This document shows, in pieces, positions 16,908 through 25,290 of a stretch of 59,620 nt of DNA. The stretch comes from Paenibacillus sp. N3.4. GTDB lineage: Bacteria; Bacillota; Bacilli; Paenibacillales; NBRC-103111. The position numbers and the translations under genes were made by a program. Every line of letters starts with the position of its first letter. The stretch's first letter is position 1. Under the pieces are notes generated by a model that saw only the letters and a program-made list of their open reading frames with translations, was not told the origin of the DNA and searched no databases. The stretch lies in contig NZ_VRTT01000044.1 in NCBI RefSeq assembly GCF_008017805.1, positions 1-59,620 on the forward strand, written 5' to 3'.

Positions 16908-17275
16908 CTAGAATTCAAGACCAGCTTCACGAGCTGCATCAGCTAATGCTTGAACACGTCCATGATAGAGGTAGCCACCGCGGTCAAAAACCACTTTAAC
17001 TAATCCTTTTCTTTCGCGCGCTCAGCGATTAATGCGCCAACTTTACGAGCAGCTTCAACGTTTCCGCCGTTACCGATATCACTTTTAAGATCTTTATCTT
17101 GTGTAGATGCTGAAACAATTGTAACACCAGTAGTGTCATCAATTAATTGAGCATACATGTGTTTGGATGAACGGAAAATGTTCAAACGTGGACGAACCGT
17201 TGTACCTTCAATTTTCTTACGAACACGAAGGTGTCTTTTCAGACGGGCTTTATTTTTATCGCCTTTAGTAATCAT
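16908..17275 (-). CDS. rplR: 50S ribosomal protein L18, frame broken by one missing base
   Basis: L18 binds 5S rRNA in the central protuberance. The frame from 17275 reads normally for 91 residues and stops at 17000. Adding one G at 17005-17006 (GG to GGG) restores the conserved C-terminus (VVFDRGGYLYHGRVQALADA and onward) to a stop at 16908, giving 122 residues. L18 is normally essential, so this is very likely a sequencing or assembly error rather than a pseudogene. Confidence 0.92.
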
Positions 17276-17337
17276 TTATACTTGCACTCCTTTCATCATC
17301 TTATGATGCGAGAGTTCTTACCCGCGATCTAACGATC

Positions 17338-17880
17338 TTATTTCTTCTTACCAGCTTTACCTTCTTTACGAAGAATACGTTCGCCTTCATACTTGATACC
17401 TTTACCTTTATAAGGCTCTGGTTCGCGTACGGAACGTACTTTTGCAGCTGTTGCGCCAACTAATTCTTTATCAATACCTTTAACGATAATCTTCGTGTTC
17501 GTTGGAACATCGAACTCAATACCGCTCTCAGGATTGATTTCAACTGGATGGGAGTACCCAACGTTGAGAACCAATTTGTCACCGTTTTTGTTAGCACGGT
17601 AACCTACGCCTACTAGATCCAAAGATTTCGTGAAGCCTTCCGTTACGCCACTTACCATGTTGGCAACAACACTACGTGTTGTACCATGCAGGGAACGGTG
17701 GAGTTTGTTATCGGAAGGACGCTCAACGGAAATCTCGTTTTCTAGAACATTGACTTTCATATCTTTATGAAGTGCACGGGATAAAGTTCCTTTAGGACCT
17801 TTAACCGTGATTTGAGTATCTTCTAGTGTTACATTTACACCACTTGGAATGGTGATTGGCTTACGACCAATACGAGACAT
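17338..17880 (-). CDS. rplF: 50S ribosomal protein L6
   Basis: A 180-residue L6 with two related domains and the C-terminal signature PEPYKGKGIKY, near the GTPase-associated centre. The start is ATG (MSRIGRKP) after GGAGGTG; the open frame extends six codons upstream through the ribosome-binding site. Confidence 0.96.
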   Translation of the reverse strand: MSRIGRKPITIPSGVNVTLEDTQITVKGPKGTLSRALHKDMKVNVLENEISVERPSDNKLHRSLHGTTRSVVANMVSGVTEGFTKSLDLVGVGYRANKNGDKLVLNVGYSHPVEINPESGIEFDVPTNTKIIVKGIDKELVGATAAKVRSVREPEPYKGKGIKYEGERILRKEGKAGKKK

Positions 17881-17909
17881 GTTTGCACCTCCATTCAATT
17901 ACAATTGTA

Positions 17910-18308
17910 TTACCAAACGTAGCAGATAACCTCTCCGCCAGCTTTGGATTGACGAGCATCTTTATCCGTCATAACTCCTTTAGATGTGGAGATGATGGCA
18001 ATCCCTAATCCGCCTAGTACACGAGGGACTTCTTGTGATTTTGTATAAACGCGTAGACCTGGTTTGGAAATTCTTTTCAAACCGGAGATAACACGTTCAT
18101 TGTTTGAACCATATTTCAGGAACAAACGGATGATACCTTGTTTGCTATCTTCAACGTATTCAGCGTCACGGATAAATCCTTCTTTTTTGAGGATTTCAGC
18201 GATTTCCCTTTTCACTTTTGATGCAGGAATTTCAACTGTTTCATGACGTACGATATTCGCATTACGGATGCGTGTTAACATATCTGCAATTGGATCTGAC
18301 ATGACCAT
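17910..18308 (-). CDS. rpsH: 30S ribosomal protein S8
   Basis: A 132-residue S8, a primary 16S rRNA-binding protein and the translational regulator of spc operons in some bacteria. It starts MVMSDPIADMLTRIRNAN, 9 bases after AAGGAGG; the frame is open further upstream but overlaps rpsN. The C-terminus STSKGVMTDKDAR is conserved. Confidence 0.96.
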   Translation of the reverse strand: MVMSDPIADMLTRIRNANIVRHETVEIPASKVKREIAEILKKEGFIRDAEYVEDSKQGIIRLFLKYGSNNERVISGLKRISKPGLRVYTKSQEVPRVLGGLGIAIISTSKGVMTDKDARQSKAGGEVICYVW

Positions 18309-18340
18309 TTGTGTAAACCTCCTTCCCGAAAATAGGGTGA

Positions 18341-18526
18341 TTACCAGCTTGCTTTTTTCACGCCTGGAATCTGACCTTTGTGTGCTAATTCGCGGAAACA
18401 AATCCGACAAATTTTGAACTTGCGAAGCACTGAATGCGGACGTCCGCAGCGCTCACAACGTGTGTATGCTTGCACTTTAAACTTCGGGGTACGTTGCTGT
18501 TTGACTTTCATCGAAGTTTTTGCCAC
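18341..18526 (-). CDS. rpsN: 30S ribosomal protein S14, zinc type
   Basis: A 61-residue type-Z S14 with two CxxC zinc knuckles (CERC and CRIC). The short zinc form in the spc operon is the standard one in Bacillales; zinc-free paralogues are usually encoded elsewhere under Zur control. Confidence 0.97.
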   Translation of the reverse strand: MAKTSMKVKQQRTPKFKVQAYTRCERCGRPHSVLRKFKICRICFRELAHKGQIPGVKKASW

Positions 18527-18562
18527 TTAATATAACACCTCCTGATAGGTACGACTGGTAAC

Positions 18563-19105
18563 CTATTTAACGAAAGGCGCTCCGAGTTGTGTTAAAAGCT
18601 CGCGAGCTTCCTCATCGGACTTAGCCGTCGTTACGATAACAATATCCATACCACGAACTTTATCGATTTTATCATACTCAATTTCAGGGAAAATGAGTTG
18701 TTCTTTTAGACCAAGTGTGTAGTTTCCACGGCCATCAAAAGCCTTGTTGGAAATACCACGGAAGTCACGTACACGTGGAAGTGATACGTTAAACAATTTA
18801 TCCAAGAAGTGATACATGCGCTCACCGCGAAGTGTTACCTTCGTTCCGATAGGTACATTTTCACGGAGTTTGAAACCCGCGATCGCTTTTTTGGATTTTG
18901 TTACAACTGGTTTTTGACCAGCGATTTTTTGAAGATCTTCTACTGCAGTGTCAAGGACCTTGGAGTTCGATACAGCCTCACCAACACCCATGTTGATAAC
19001 GATTTTCTCGATCTTCGGAACTTGCATAACAGTTGTGTAGTTAAACTTTTGAATTAACGCTGGTGTAATTTCGTTCAAATAACGATCTTTCATTCTTACT
19101 GCCAT
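18563..19105 (-). CDS. rplE: 50S ribosomal protein L5
   Basis: A 180-residue L5 that binds 5S rRNA with L18 and contacts the P-site tRNA. Conserved blocks KIVINMGVGEAV and RDFRGISNKAFDGRGNYTLG are present. Normal length and position between rplX and rpsN. Confidence 0.97.
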   Translation of the reverse strand: MAVRMKDRYLNEITPALIQKFNYTTVMQVPKIEKIVINMGVGEAVSNSKVLDTAVEDLQKIAGQKPVVTKSKKAIAGFKLRENVPIGTKVTLRGERMYHFLDKLFNVSLPRVRDFRGISNKAFDGRGNYTLGLKEQLIFPEIEYDKIDKVRGMDIVIVTTAKSDEEARELLTQLGAPFVK

Positions 19106-19137
19106 GTTTCATTTGCCTCCTTTCCATGCTTGTTGTA

Positions 19138-19491
19138 TTAATCGATAACTTCGCCGGATTTTTTCGCGATGCGAACTTTTGTTCCGTTATCCAATACTTT
19201 GTAACCAACGCGAGTCGGTTTGCCGCTCTTAGGATCAATCAGCATCACGTTAGAAACGTGGATCGCCGCTTCTTGATTCAAGATGCCGCCTTGTGGGTTT
19301 TGTTGGGATGGTTTCGCATGTTTCTTAACCATGTTCACACCTTCAACAAGTACACGGTTTTGACGAGGATAAGCAGCGATAACGCGACCTTTTTTACCTT
19401 TGTCTTTACCCGTGATTACAAAAACCGTATCGTCTTTTTTCACGTGCAGTTTATTGTTATGAGATTCTAATCTCTTTTTAGTTCTTGGCAT
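19138..19491 (-). CDS. rplX: 50S ribosomal protein L24
   Basis: A 117-residue L24, an early assembly protein near the tunnel exit. It has a KOW motif (VFVITGKDKGKKGRV) and, before it, an extra 15 residues (MPRTKKRLESHNNKL) compared with the Bacillus protein. I associate that extension with Paenibacillus L24, so it is one clue to the organism. Confidence 0.96.
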   Translation of the reverse strand: MPRTKKRLESHNNKLHVKKDDTVFVITGKDKGKKGRVIAAYPRQNRVLVEGVNMVKKHAKPSQQNPQGGILNQEAAIHVSNVMLIDPKSGKPTRVGYKVLDNGTKVRIAKKSGEVID

Positions 19492-19545
19492 TGTGTTCTA
19501 CACCTCCTGAGTTTCCCGCTAGGAAAACAACGTCGTAACTACTAC

Positions 19546-19914
19546 TTAGATAACTTCTGGAGCCAAGGATACGATCTTCATGAAGTCTCTGTCACGAAGC
19601 TCACGTGCAACTGGTCCAAAGATACGTGTACCACGCGGACTTTTATCTTCTTTCACGATAACAGCCGCATTCTCATCAAATGAGATGTAAGATCCGTCTT
19701 TACGGCGAGCACCGCTCTTCGTACGAACGATAACTGCTTTAACAACGTCACCTTTTTTGACAACGCCACCTGGTGTTGCTTCTTTTACTGAGCAAACGAT
19801 CAAATCACCGATATGACCTACGCGACGACCAGTACCACCCAAAACGCGGATACACATAAGTTGTTTAGCACCTGAATTATCAGCGACAGCCAAACGAGTA
19901 AATGGTTGAATCAT
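19546..19914 (-). CDS. rplN: 50S ribosomal protein L14
   Basis: A 122-residue L14, at the subunit interface where it forms bridges with 16S rRNA. The start MIQPFTRLAVADNSGAK and the internal SGARRKDGSYI region are strongly conserved. Normal length and operon position. Confidence 0.97.
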   Translation of the reverse strand: MIQPFTRLAVADNSGAKQLMCIRVLGGTGRRVGHIGDLIVCSVKEATPGGVVKKGDVVKAVIVRTKSGARRKDGSYISFDENAAVIVKEDKSPRGTRIFGPVARELRDRDFMKIVSLAPEVI

Positions 19915-19949
19915 CGTATTCCCTCCTTTCGGGGTTCATCTCTAGATTG

Positions 19950-20212
19950 TTAGATAACAACTGCAACTTCAAGAATTTCAACCAATCTCCAACTTTTATC
20001 TTTGGACAACGGTCTAGTTTCACTGATTTTCACAGTGTCACCAATCTTAGCTTGGTTGTTTTCATCATGAGCTTTAAACTTTTCGTATATTTGATTCTCT
20101 TGTGATAGAGTTCATGTTTTTTGTAAGTTTCAACAGCAACAACAATGGTTTTATCCATTTTATCGCTGACAACTTTACCGATCAGAACTTTACGATCGTT
20201 ACGTTCAGTCAT
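19950..20212 (-). CDS. rpsQ: 30S ribosomal protein S17, frame broken by one missing base
   Basis: S17 binds 16S rRNA early in 30S assembly. The frame from 20212 reads as S17 for about 43 residues, then shifts. Adding one A opposite the T run at 20080-20083 restores KKFKAHDENNQAKIGDTV and the rest to a stop at 19950, giving the normal 87 residues. S17 is essential or nearly so in most bacteria, so a sequence error is the likely explanation. Confidence 0.92.
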
Positions 20213-20239
20213 CTAAGGAACACTCCCTTCTAGATTTGG

Positions 20240-20446
20240 TTACCCAATCCCCAATTCTCTTTCACGCAAAATAGTCTTGGCACGAGCGATCTCTTTACGC
20301 AAATCACGAATTTGAGTCGGATTGTCCAATTGACCAGTAGCTAGTTGAAAACGGAGGTTAAAGAGTTCTTCTTTAAAACCATTAACTTTTTGCTCAATTT
20401 CAGCAGTGGTTAAGTTCCGGAATTCACTACCCTTCATTTGCTTCAC
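20240..20446 (-). CDS. rpmC: 50S ribosomal protein L29
   Basis: A 68-residue helical hairpin protein at the tunnel exit, near L23. The signature LKEELFNLRFQLATGQLDNP-like region and the basic RDLRKEIARAKT helix are clear. Its start overlaps the rplP end by 20 bases. Confidence 0.96.
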   Translation of the reverse strand: MKQMKGSEFRNLTTAEIEQKVNGFKEELFNLRFQLATGQLDNPTQIRDLRKEIARAKTILRERELGIG

Positions 20447-20861
20447 CGCCTACTTCTTCTCTTTTCACGAACTTCGTTTTGATTGGAAGCTTGTGAGCAG
20501 CAAGACGCATCGCTTCACGAGCGACCTCTTCACTTACACCAGCTAGTTCAAACAAAATTTTGCCCGGTTTAACAACGGAAACCCATTTCTCCACGTTACC
20601 TTTACCACTACCCATACGAACTTCAAGCGGTTTTTGTGTAACTGGTTTAGCTGGGAAAATTTTAATCCATACTTTACCGCCACGTTTGATGTAACGTGTC
20701 ATGGCAATACGAGCTGCTTCGATTTGACGGTTGGATACCCAAGCCGGTTCTACCGCTTGCAGACCATATTCGCCAAAAGCTATTTCCGTTCCGCCTTTAG
20801 CGCGACCTTTCATGCTACCGCGGTGTTCTTTACGGTGTTTTACACGTTTAGGTACTAACAT
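20427..20861 (-). CDS. rplP: 50S ribosomal protein L16
   Basis: A 144-residue L16 with the conserved start MLVPKRVKHRKEHRGSMKG. It organises the A-site and peptidyl-transferase region of 23S rRNA. It overlaps rpmC by 20 bases, as in many Firmicutes. Confidence 0.97.
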   Translation of the reverse strand: MLVPKRVKHRKEHRGSMKGRAKGGTEIAFGEYGLQAVEPAWVSNRQIEAARIAMTRYIKRGGKVWIKIFPAKPVTQKPLEVRMGSGKGNVEKWVSVVKPGKILFELAGVSEEVAREAMRLAAHKLPIKTKFVKREEVGGEANEG

Positions 20862-20864
20862 GAT

Positions 20865-21527
20865 TTAATTTCCTCCTTCCGGCTGAGCCTTTTTCTTAGC
20901 TGGCGGAAGCACTTCTCCACGATAAATCCATACTTTTACACCGATACGTCCATAAGTAGTGGCTGCTTCAGCAGTACCATAGTCGATATCCGCACGAAGC
21001 GTATGAAGTGGAACTGTTCCTTCGCTATATCCTTCCGTACGAGCAATCTCGGCTCCGCCAAGACGTCCGCTAGTTGCAACTTTAATACCTTTAGCGCCGG
21101 ATCTCATTGTTCTTTGCATAGCTTGTTTCATAGCACGACGGAATGAAACGCGACGTTCCAGTTGTAGTGCAACAGCTTCTGCTACAAGAATAGCATCAAG
21201 ATCTGGGCTTTTGATTTCAGAAATGTTGATGTGAACTTTTTTATTGGACAAGCCAGCGATGTAGTTGCGAATAACTTCAACTTCAGCTCCGCCTTTACCA
21301 ATAACCATTCCTGGTTTTGCAGTATGAATCGTTACGTTCACACGGTTAGCCGCGCGCTCGATATCGAAACGGGAAACTGCAGAATCTTTAAGTTTATTTT
21401 TCAAGTATTCGCGGATTTTGACGTCTTCAAGCAACAGAGTTCCGAAATCTTTCTCTGCAAACCATTTGGACTCCCAATCACGAATAATACCAATTCTAAG
21501 GCCTACCGGGTTTACTTTCTGACCCAC
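20865..21527 (-). CDS. rpsC: 30S ribosomal protein S3
   Basis: A 220-residue S3 at the mRNA entry channel. A type II KH domain is visible (GMVIGKGGAEVEVIRN, with the GxxG loop), followed by the conserved C-terminal domain (YGRIGVKVWIYRGE). It lies 3 bases before rplP. Confidence 0.97.
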   Translation of the reverse strand: MGQKVNPVGLRIGIIRDWESKWFAEKDFGTLLLEDVKIREYLKNKLKDSAVSRFDIERAANRVNVTIHTAKPGMVIGKGGAEVEVIRNYIAGLSNKKVHINISEIKSPDLDAILVAEAVALQLERRVSFRRAMKQAMQRTMRSGAKGIKVATSGRLGGAEIARTEGYSEGTVPLHTLRADIDYGTAEAATTYGRIGVKVWIYRGEVLPPAKKKAQPEGGN

Positions 21528-21540
21528 ACGTTATCCCTCC

Positions 21541-21873
21541 TTATTTTTCAGATACCACGATTGTAATGTGGCTGGTACGTTTTTTGATCGCGCTAGCACG
21601 GCCCATTGCACGTTGTTGGAACCTTTTCATTGTTGGTCCTTGGTTAACAAACGTCTCAGAAACCACTAGTTTATTAGGATCTAATGAATAGTTATGCTCT
21701 GCATTGGCAATTGCGGAATTGAGAAGTTTCTCCAAAATTGGAGAAGCTGCTTTAGGCGTATGACGCAGAATCGCGATCGCTTCACCTACCGCTTTTCCCC
21801 GAATCAAGTCAACAACTAGCTTTGCTTTACGAGGAGCAATCCGAGCGTGGTTCAATATTGCTTTAGCTTGCAT
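21541..21873 (-). CDS. rplV: 50S ribosomal protein L22
   Basis: A 110-residue L22 whose beta-hairpin (around KRFQQRAMGRASAIKKRTSH) lines the exit tunnel and is the usual site of macrolide-resistance mutations; I see no insertion or deletion there. Normal length and position. Confidence 0.97.
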   Translation of the reverse strand: MQAKAILNHARIAPRKAKLVVDLIRGKAVGEAIAILRHTPKAASPILEKLLNSAIANAEHNYSLDPNKLVVSETFVNQGPTMKRFQQRAMGRASAIKKRTSHITIVVSEK

Positions 21874-21903
21874 GGTAGTACCTCCTCTCGGTTAAAAATG
21901 AAA

Positions 21904-22182
21904 TTAACGTTTTCCGGTTTTCTTGTCGTCGTCGTGACCTTTGTAAGTACGTGTTGGAGCAAATTCACCAAGCTTATGTCCAACCATATCTTCTGTTACA
22001 TAAACAGGCACGTGTTTTCTTCCGTCATATACGCCGAAAGTGTGACCAACGAATTGCGGGTAAATCGTAGAACGACGGGACCACGTTTTGATAACCAGCT
22101 TTTTGCTGGATGTGTTCAAGTCTTCTACTTTTTTCAGTAAGTATCCATCGATAAATGGACCCTTCTTTAAGCTGCGACCCAT
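21904..22182 (-). CDS. rpsS: 30S ribosomal protein S19
   Basis: A 92-residue S19 of the 30S head. It begins MGRSLKKGPFIDGYLLKK and contains the conserved STIYPQFVGHTFGVYDGR segment. Normal length; it lies between rplB and rplV. Confidence 0.97.
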   Translation of the reverse strand: MGRSLKKGPFIDGYLLKKVEDLNTSSKKLVIKTWSRRSTIYPQFVGHTFGVYDGRKHVPVYVTEDMVGHKLGEFAPTRTYKGHDDDKKTGKR

Positions 22183-22215
22183 GGGTGTTCCTCCCTTCCT
22201 TGAACCTTAAGAGAA

Positions 22216-23046
22216 TTACTTCGTACGAGGACGTACAATGTATTTATCGGATGCTTTACCTTTTTTACGAGTTTTGTAACCAAGAGTAGGTTTACCCCAT
22301 GGCGACATAGGTGATTTACGTCCGATTGGAGCGCGTCCTTCACCACCACCGTGTGGGTGATCATTAGGATTCATAACAACCCCACGAACTTGTGGACGAT
22401 TGCCTTTCCAACGGTTACGACCAGCTTTACCGATTTTCACAAGCTCGTGATCTTCGTTACCTACAGATCCGATCGTTGCGCGGCAAACTTTTAGAACTTT
22501 ACGAACTTCACCGGATGAAAGACGAATGGTTACGTAAGTTTCTTCTTTACCAAGAAGTTGAGCTTCCGTACCAGCTGCACGTACTAACTGTGCGCCTTTA
22601 CCTGGTTTCAATTCGATATTGTGGATAACTGTACCAACTGGAATGTTTTCCAATGGAAGAGAGTTACCTACTTTGATGTCAGCTTGTGGTCCAGAAACGA
22701 TACGATCGTCCACTTTAAGACCTTTAGGAGCGATGATATATTTCTTTTCACCATCAGCATAATGGATCAATGCGATGTTCGCGGAACGGTTAGGATCGTA
22801 CTCAACTGTAGCAACGCGTCCTGGTATTCCATCTTTAGTACGTTTGAAATCGATAATCCGGTATTTACGTTTGTGTCCACCACCATGGTGACGAACCGTA
22901 ATTTTACCTTGGTTATTACGACCAGCATGCTTGAACAGAGGAGCAAGCAAGGATTTCTCCGGTGTTGATGTTGTGATCTCTTCAAAAGTAGAAACCGACA
23001 TCGCACGTCGAGCTGGTGAGGTTGGTTTATATTTTTTAATTGGCAC
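22216..23046 (-). CDS. rplB: 50S ribosomal protein L2
   Basis: A 276-residue L2, one of the largest and most conserved 50S proteins, needed for subunit association and peptidyl-transferase activity. The C-terminal signature VMNPNDHPHGGGEGR holds the functionally important His. Normal length and S10-operon position. Confidence 0.98.
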   Translation of the reverse strand: MPIKKYKPTSPARRAMSVSTFEEITTSTPEKSLLAPLFKHAGRNNQGKITVRHHGGGHKRKYRIIDFKRTKDGIPGRVATVEYDPNRSANIALIHYADGEKKYIIAPKGLKVDDRIVSGPQADIKVGNSLPLENIPVGTVIHNIELKPGKGAQLVRAAGTEAQLLGKEETYVTIRLSSGEVRKVLKVCRATIGSVGNEDHELVKIGKAGRNRWKGNRPQVRGVVMNPNDHPHGGGEGRAPIGRKSPMSPWGKPTLGYKTRKKGKASDKYIVRPRTK

Positions 23047-23078
23047 TCTGATTTCCTCCTAACTTTAAGAAATGGGGT

Positions 23079-23369
23079 TTATACCGATTCAAAGAATTCC
23101 AATTCTTTGCTTTCTGCGCTTAGGGACACGATAGCTTTTTTCCAGATGGAAGTGTAGCCGGAGTGTTTGCCATAGCGTTTTGGCTTAGCTGGCATTCTCA
23201 ATGTGTTTACATTTGTAACTTTCACTTTGAAAATCGCTTCAATAGCTTGTTTAATTTCTGTTTTGTTAGCGCGAAGATCCACTTCGAAAACATACTTTTT
23301 GTTAGCCATTAGGTCGCTTGTACGCTCAGTGATGATCGGGCGCTTGATAATGTCGCGTGGATTTTTCAT
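23079..23369 (-). CDS. rplW: 50S ribosomal protein L23
   Basis: A 96-residue L23 at the tunnel exit, the docking site for trigger factor and SRP. It starts MKNPRDIIKRPIITERT and keeps the KANKTEIKQAIE-type core. Its first four bases overlap the rplD end. Confidence 0.97.
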   Translation of the reverse strand: MKNPRDIIKRPIITERTSDLMANKKYVFEVDLRANKTEIKQAIEAIFKVKVTNVNTLRMPAKPKRYGKHSGYTSIWKKAIVSLSAESKELEFFESV

Positions 23370-23992
23370 TGTGCAAGCACCTCCTCAACTTTCTGTACAG
23401 CTTCTTGCGTAATGATCAATTTGTCATGCAACATGACATCAAGAACATTAACACCATCAGCAGCAACAAATTTCACACCTGGGATATTACGAGCTGATAA
23501 AGCAACATTGGAATCATTAGCTACGCCAACTACCAATACTTTGCTATCAACTTTAAGGTTGTTCAAAATGGCTACGAAATCTTTAGTCTTAGGAGCATTC
23601 AATTGAAGCTGATCCAAAACGATCAATCCGTTATCGATAAGTTTCGAGGACAAAGCGGACTTAATCGCTAAGCGACGAACTTTTCTAGGCAATTTGAAAC
23701 CATAGCTGCGAGGTGTCGGTCCGAATACGGTACCGCCGCCTTTCCACTGTGGAGCACGAATACTACCTTGACGCGCACGACCTGTACCTTTTTGTTTCCA
23801 AGGTTTACGACCACCGCCGCGAACTTCAGAACGACCTTTTGTTTTGTGAGTTCCTTGACGCACAGCTGCTTGTTGTAAAAGAACAGCTTCGTGAATCGCG
23901 TGAACGTGAGGCTCAATTCCGAAAACAACGTCAGACAGTTCAATTTCCCCTACCTGAGCACCTGTTACATTATATAAAGCTACTTTTGGCAT
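23366..23992 (-). CDS. rplD: 50S ribosomal protein L4
   Basis: A 208-residue L4 with the long tunnel loop rich in Arg, Lys and Gly (GGGRKPWKQKGTGRARQG). L4 autoregulates the S10 operon in E. coli; in Firmicutes this is not established. Normal length and position. Confidence 0.97.
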   Translation of the reverse strand: MPKVALYNVTGAQVGEIELSDVVFGIEPHVHAIHEAVLLQQAAVRQGTHKTKGRSEVRGGGRKPWKQKGTGRARQGSIRAPQWKGGGTVFGPTPRSYGFKLPRKVRRLAIKSALSSKLIDNGLIVLDQLQLNAPKTKDFVAILNNLKVDSKVLVVGVANDSNVALSARNIPGVKFVAADGVNVLDVMLHDKLIITQEAVQKVEEVLAQ

Positions 23993-24008
23993 CTGTCTTC
24001 CTCCTTTC

Positions 24009-24632
24009 TTACTTTTTAACAGCAGACTTCACGCTAACGTAGCTGTTTTTAGGACCCGGAATGGAACCTTTAACTAGCAATACATTACGTTCAGCATCTA
24101 CTTTAATAATTTGCAGGTTTTGCAAAGTTACTGTTTCGTTACCCATGTGTCCTGGAAGCTTTTTACCTTTAGGAACACGGTTTGCTTGAATGGAACCCAT
24201 GGAACCTGGTCCGCGGTGATAACGTGATCCGTGTGCCATTGGCCCAGTGGATTGGTTATGTCTTTTGATGTTACCTTGAAAACCTTTACCTTTGGAAGTA
24301 CCCGTTACATCAACGAATTCGCCCTCTGTAAACAGATCTGCTTTCAGTTCTTGACCAACTTCATAGTCACCCAACTGAATGCCACGAATTTCTTTAACGT
24401 AGCGCTTAGGCGTTGCCCCTGCTTTTTTCGCATGGCCAAGCTCTGGTTTAATGATTCTGCTAGCTTTCACATCATCAAAACCGATTTGGATCGACTCATA
24501 CCCGTCGTTATCCACATCTTTCTTTTGCAGTACCACACATGGTCCCGCTTGAATGACAGTTACCGGAACTACATTACCCTCCGGAGTAAACAACTGTGTC
24601 ATCCCAAGTTTTTTTCCTAAGATACCTTTCAT
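24009..24632 (-). CDS. rplC: 50S ribosomal protein L3
   Basis: A 207-residue L3, an initiator of 50S assembly reaching the peptidyl-transferase centre. It starts MKGILGKKLGMTQLF after GAGGTG; the frame opens nine codons earlier without a better site. The GSIQANRVPKGKKLPGHMG loop is intact. Confidence 0.97.
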   Translation of the reverse strand: MKGILGKKLGMTQLFTPEGNVVPVTVIQAGPCVVLQKKDVDNDGYESIQIGFDDVKASRIIKPELGHAKKAGATPKRYVKEIRGIQLGDYEVGQELKADLFTEGEFVDVTGTSKGKGFQGNIKRHNQSTGPMAHGSRYHRGPGSMGSIQANRVPKGKKLPGHMGNETVTLQNLQIIKVDAERNVLLVKGSIPGPKNSYVSVKSAVKK

Positions 24633-24675
24633 CGTTGACACCTCATTCCTTCCTAACATTCATTCTATAGTTGTA

Positions 24676-24984
24676 TTACAGTTTGATCTCAATGTCTACG
24701 CCAGACGGTAAGTCCAGACGCATTAGAGCATCAACTGTTTGTGGTGTTGGATTCACAATATCGATAAGACGCTTATGCGTACGCATTTCGAATTGCTCAC
24801 GCGAATCCTTGTACTTGTGTACCGCACGAAGAACCGTGATGATTTGCTTCTCAGTAGGAAGCGGAATCGGACCGGATACACCTGCACCGGAACGCTTGGC
24901 AGTTTCCACGATTTTCTCAGCTGATTGATCAATAATTCTGTGATCATAAGCTTTCAAACGGATACGAATCTTTTGCTTTGCCAT
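24676..24984 (-). CDS. rpsJ: 30S ribosomal protein S10 (NusE)
   Basis: A 102-residue S10 with the conserved segments LKAYDHRIIDQSAEKIV and GPIPLPTEK. Besides its 30S role it acts as NusE in transcription antitermination with NusB at boxA. It is the first gene of the S10-spc-alpha superoperon and has a long structured leader. Confidence 0.98.
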   Translation of the reverse strand: MAKQKIRIRLKAYDHRIIDQSAEKIVETAKRSGAGVSGPIPLPTEKQIITVLRAVHKYKDSREQFEMRTHKRLIDIVNPTPQTVDALMRLDLPSGVDIEIKL

Positions 24985-25004
24985 TTAAAACCCTCCTTCT
25001 ATCG

Positions 25005-25118
25005 CCCAATTTAGTATCGGACATACTCCGCGAAAATTCTCCAACAGCCTTCCCCATGGCAAAGGGGCCAGGTGTGTCGGCAACCTCTCGCATCATCGCA
25101 ACGTCACAGACCAACGTT
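25005..25118 (-). promoter_or_regulatory. S10-leader-like 5' UTR of rpsJ
   Basis: About 110 bases of leader lie between the promoter and rpsJ. The blocks GATGCGAGAGGT, GCCATGG and TTTTCGCGGAG and the pairing GGCCCC...GGGGAA around GCCATGG resemble the ribosomal S10 leader of Bacillales, a cis-regulatory RNA. The assignment rests on memory of the motif and on position; I have not run a covariance search. Confidence 0.55.
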
Positions 25119-25122
25119 TTAT

Positions 25123-25151
25123 ATTATATAAAATATTAAACGTAATTGCAA
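25123..25151 (-). promoter_or_regulatory. Promoter of the S10-spc-alpha superoperon
   Basis: Minus strand: -35 TTGCAA (25146-25151), 17-base spacer, consensus -10 TATAAT (25123-25128). It lies between the tuf terminator and the rpsJ leader and should drive the whole ribosomal superoperon. Confidence 0.75.
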
Positions 25152-25244
25152 GCGAAACTTTAGTCATACACCTATATTTTATTCATTGTAGCAATTAGGG
25201 TTAATTTATATACCTAGTATCCCTGCTGAAACCCAAATAAATAA

Positions 25245-25274
25245 AAACACTTACCACCTAAGCGGTAAGTGTTT
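25245..25274 (-). terminator. Terminator after tuf
   Basis: Perfect 11-base inverted repeat (25245-25255 and 25264-25274) with an 8-base loop, followed by a T run on the minus strand. It ends the str operon and separates it from the S10 promoter. Confidence 0.9.
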
Positions 25275-25290
25275 CTTCTATATATAAAAC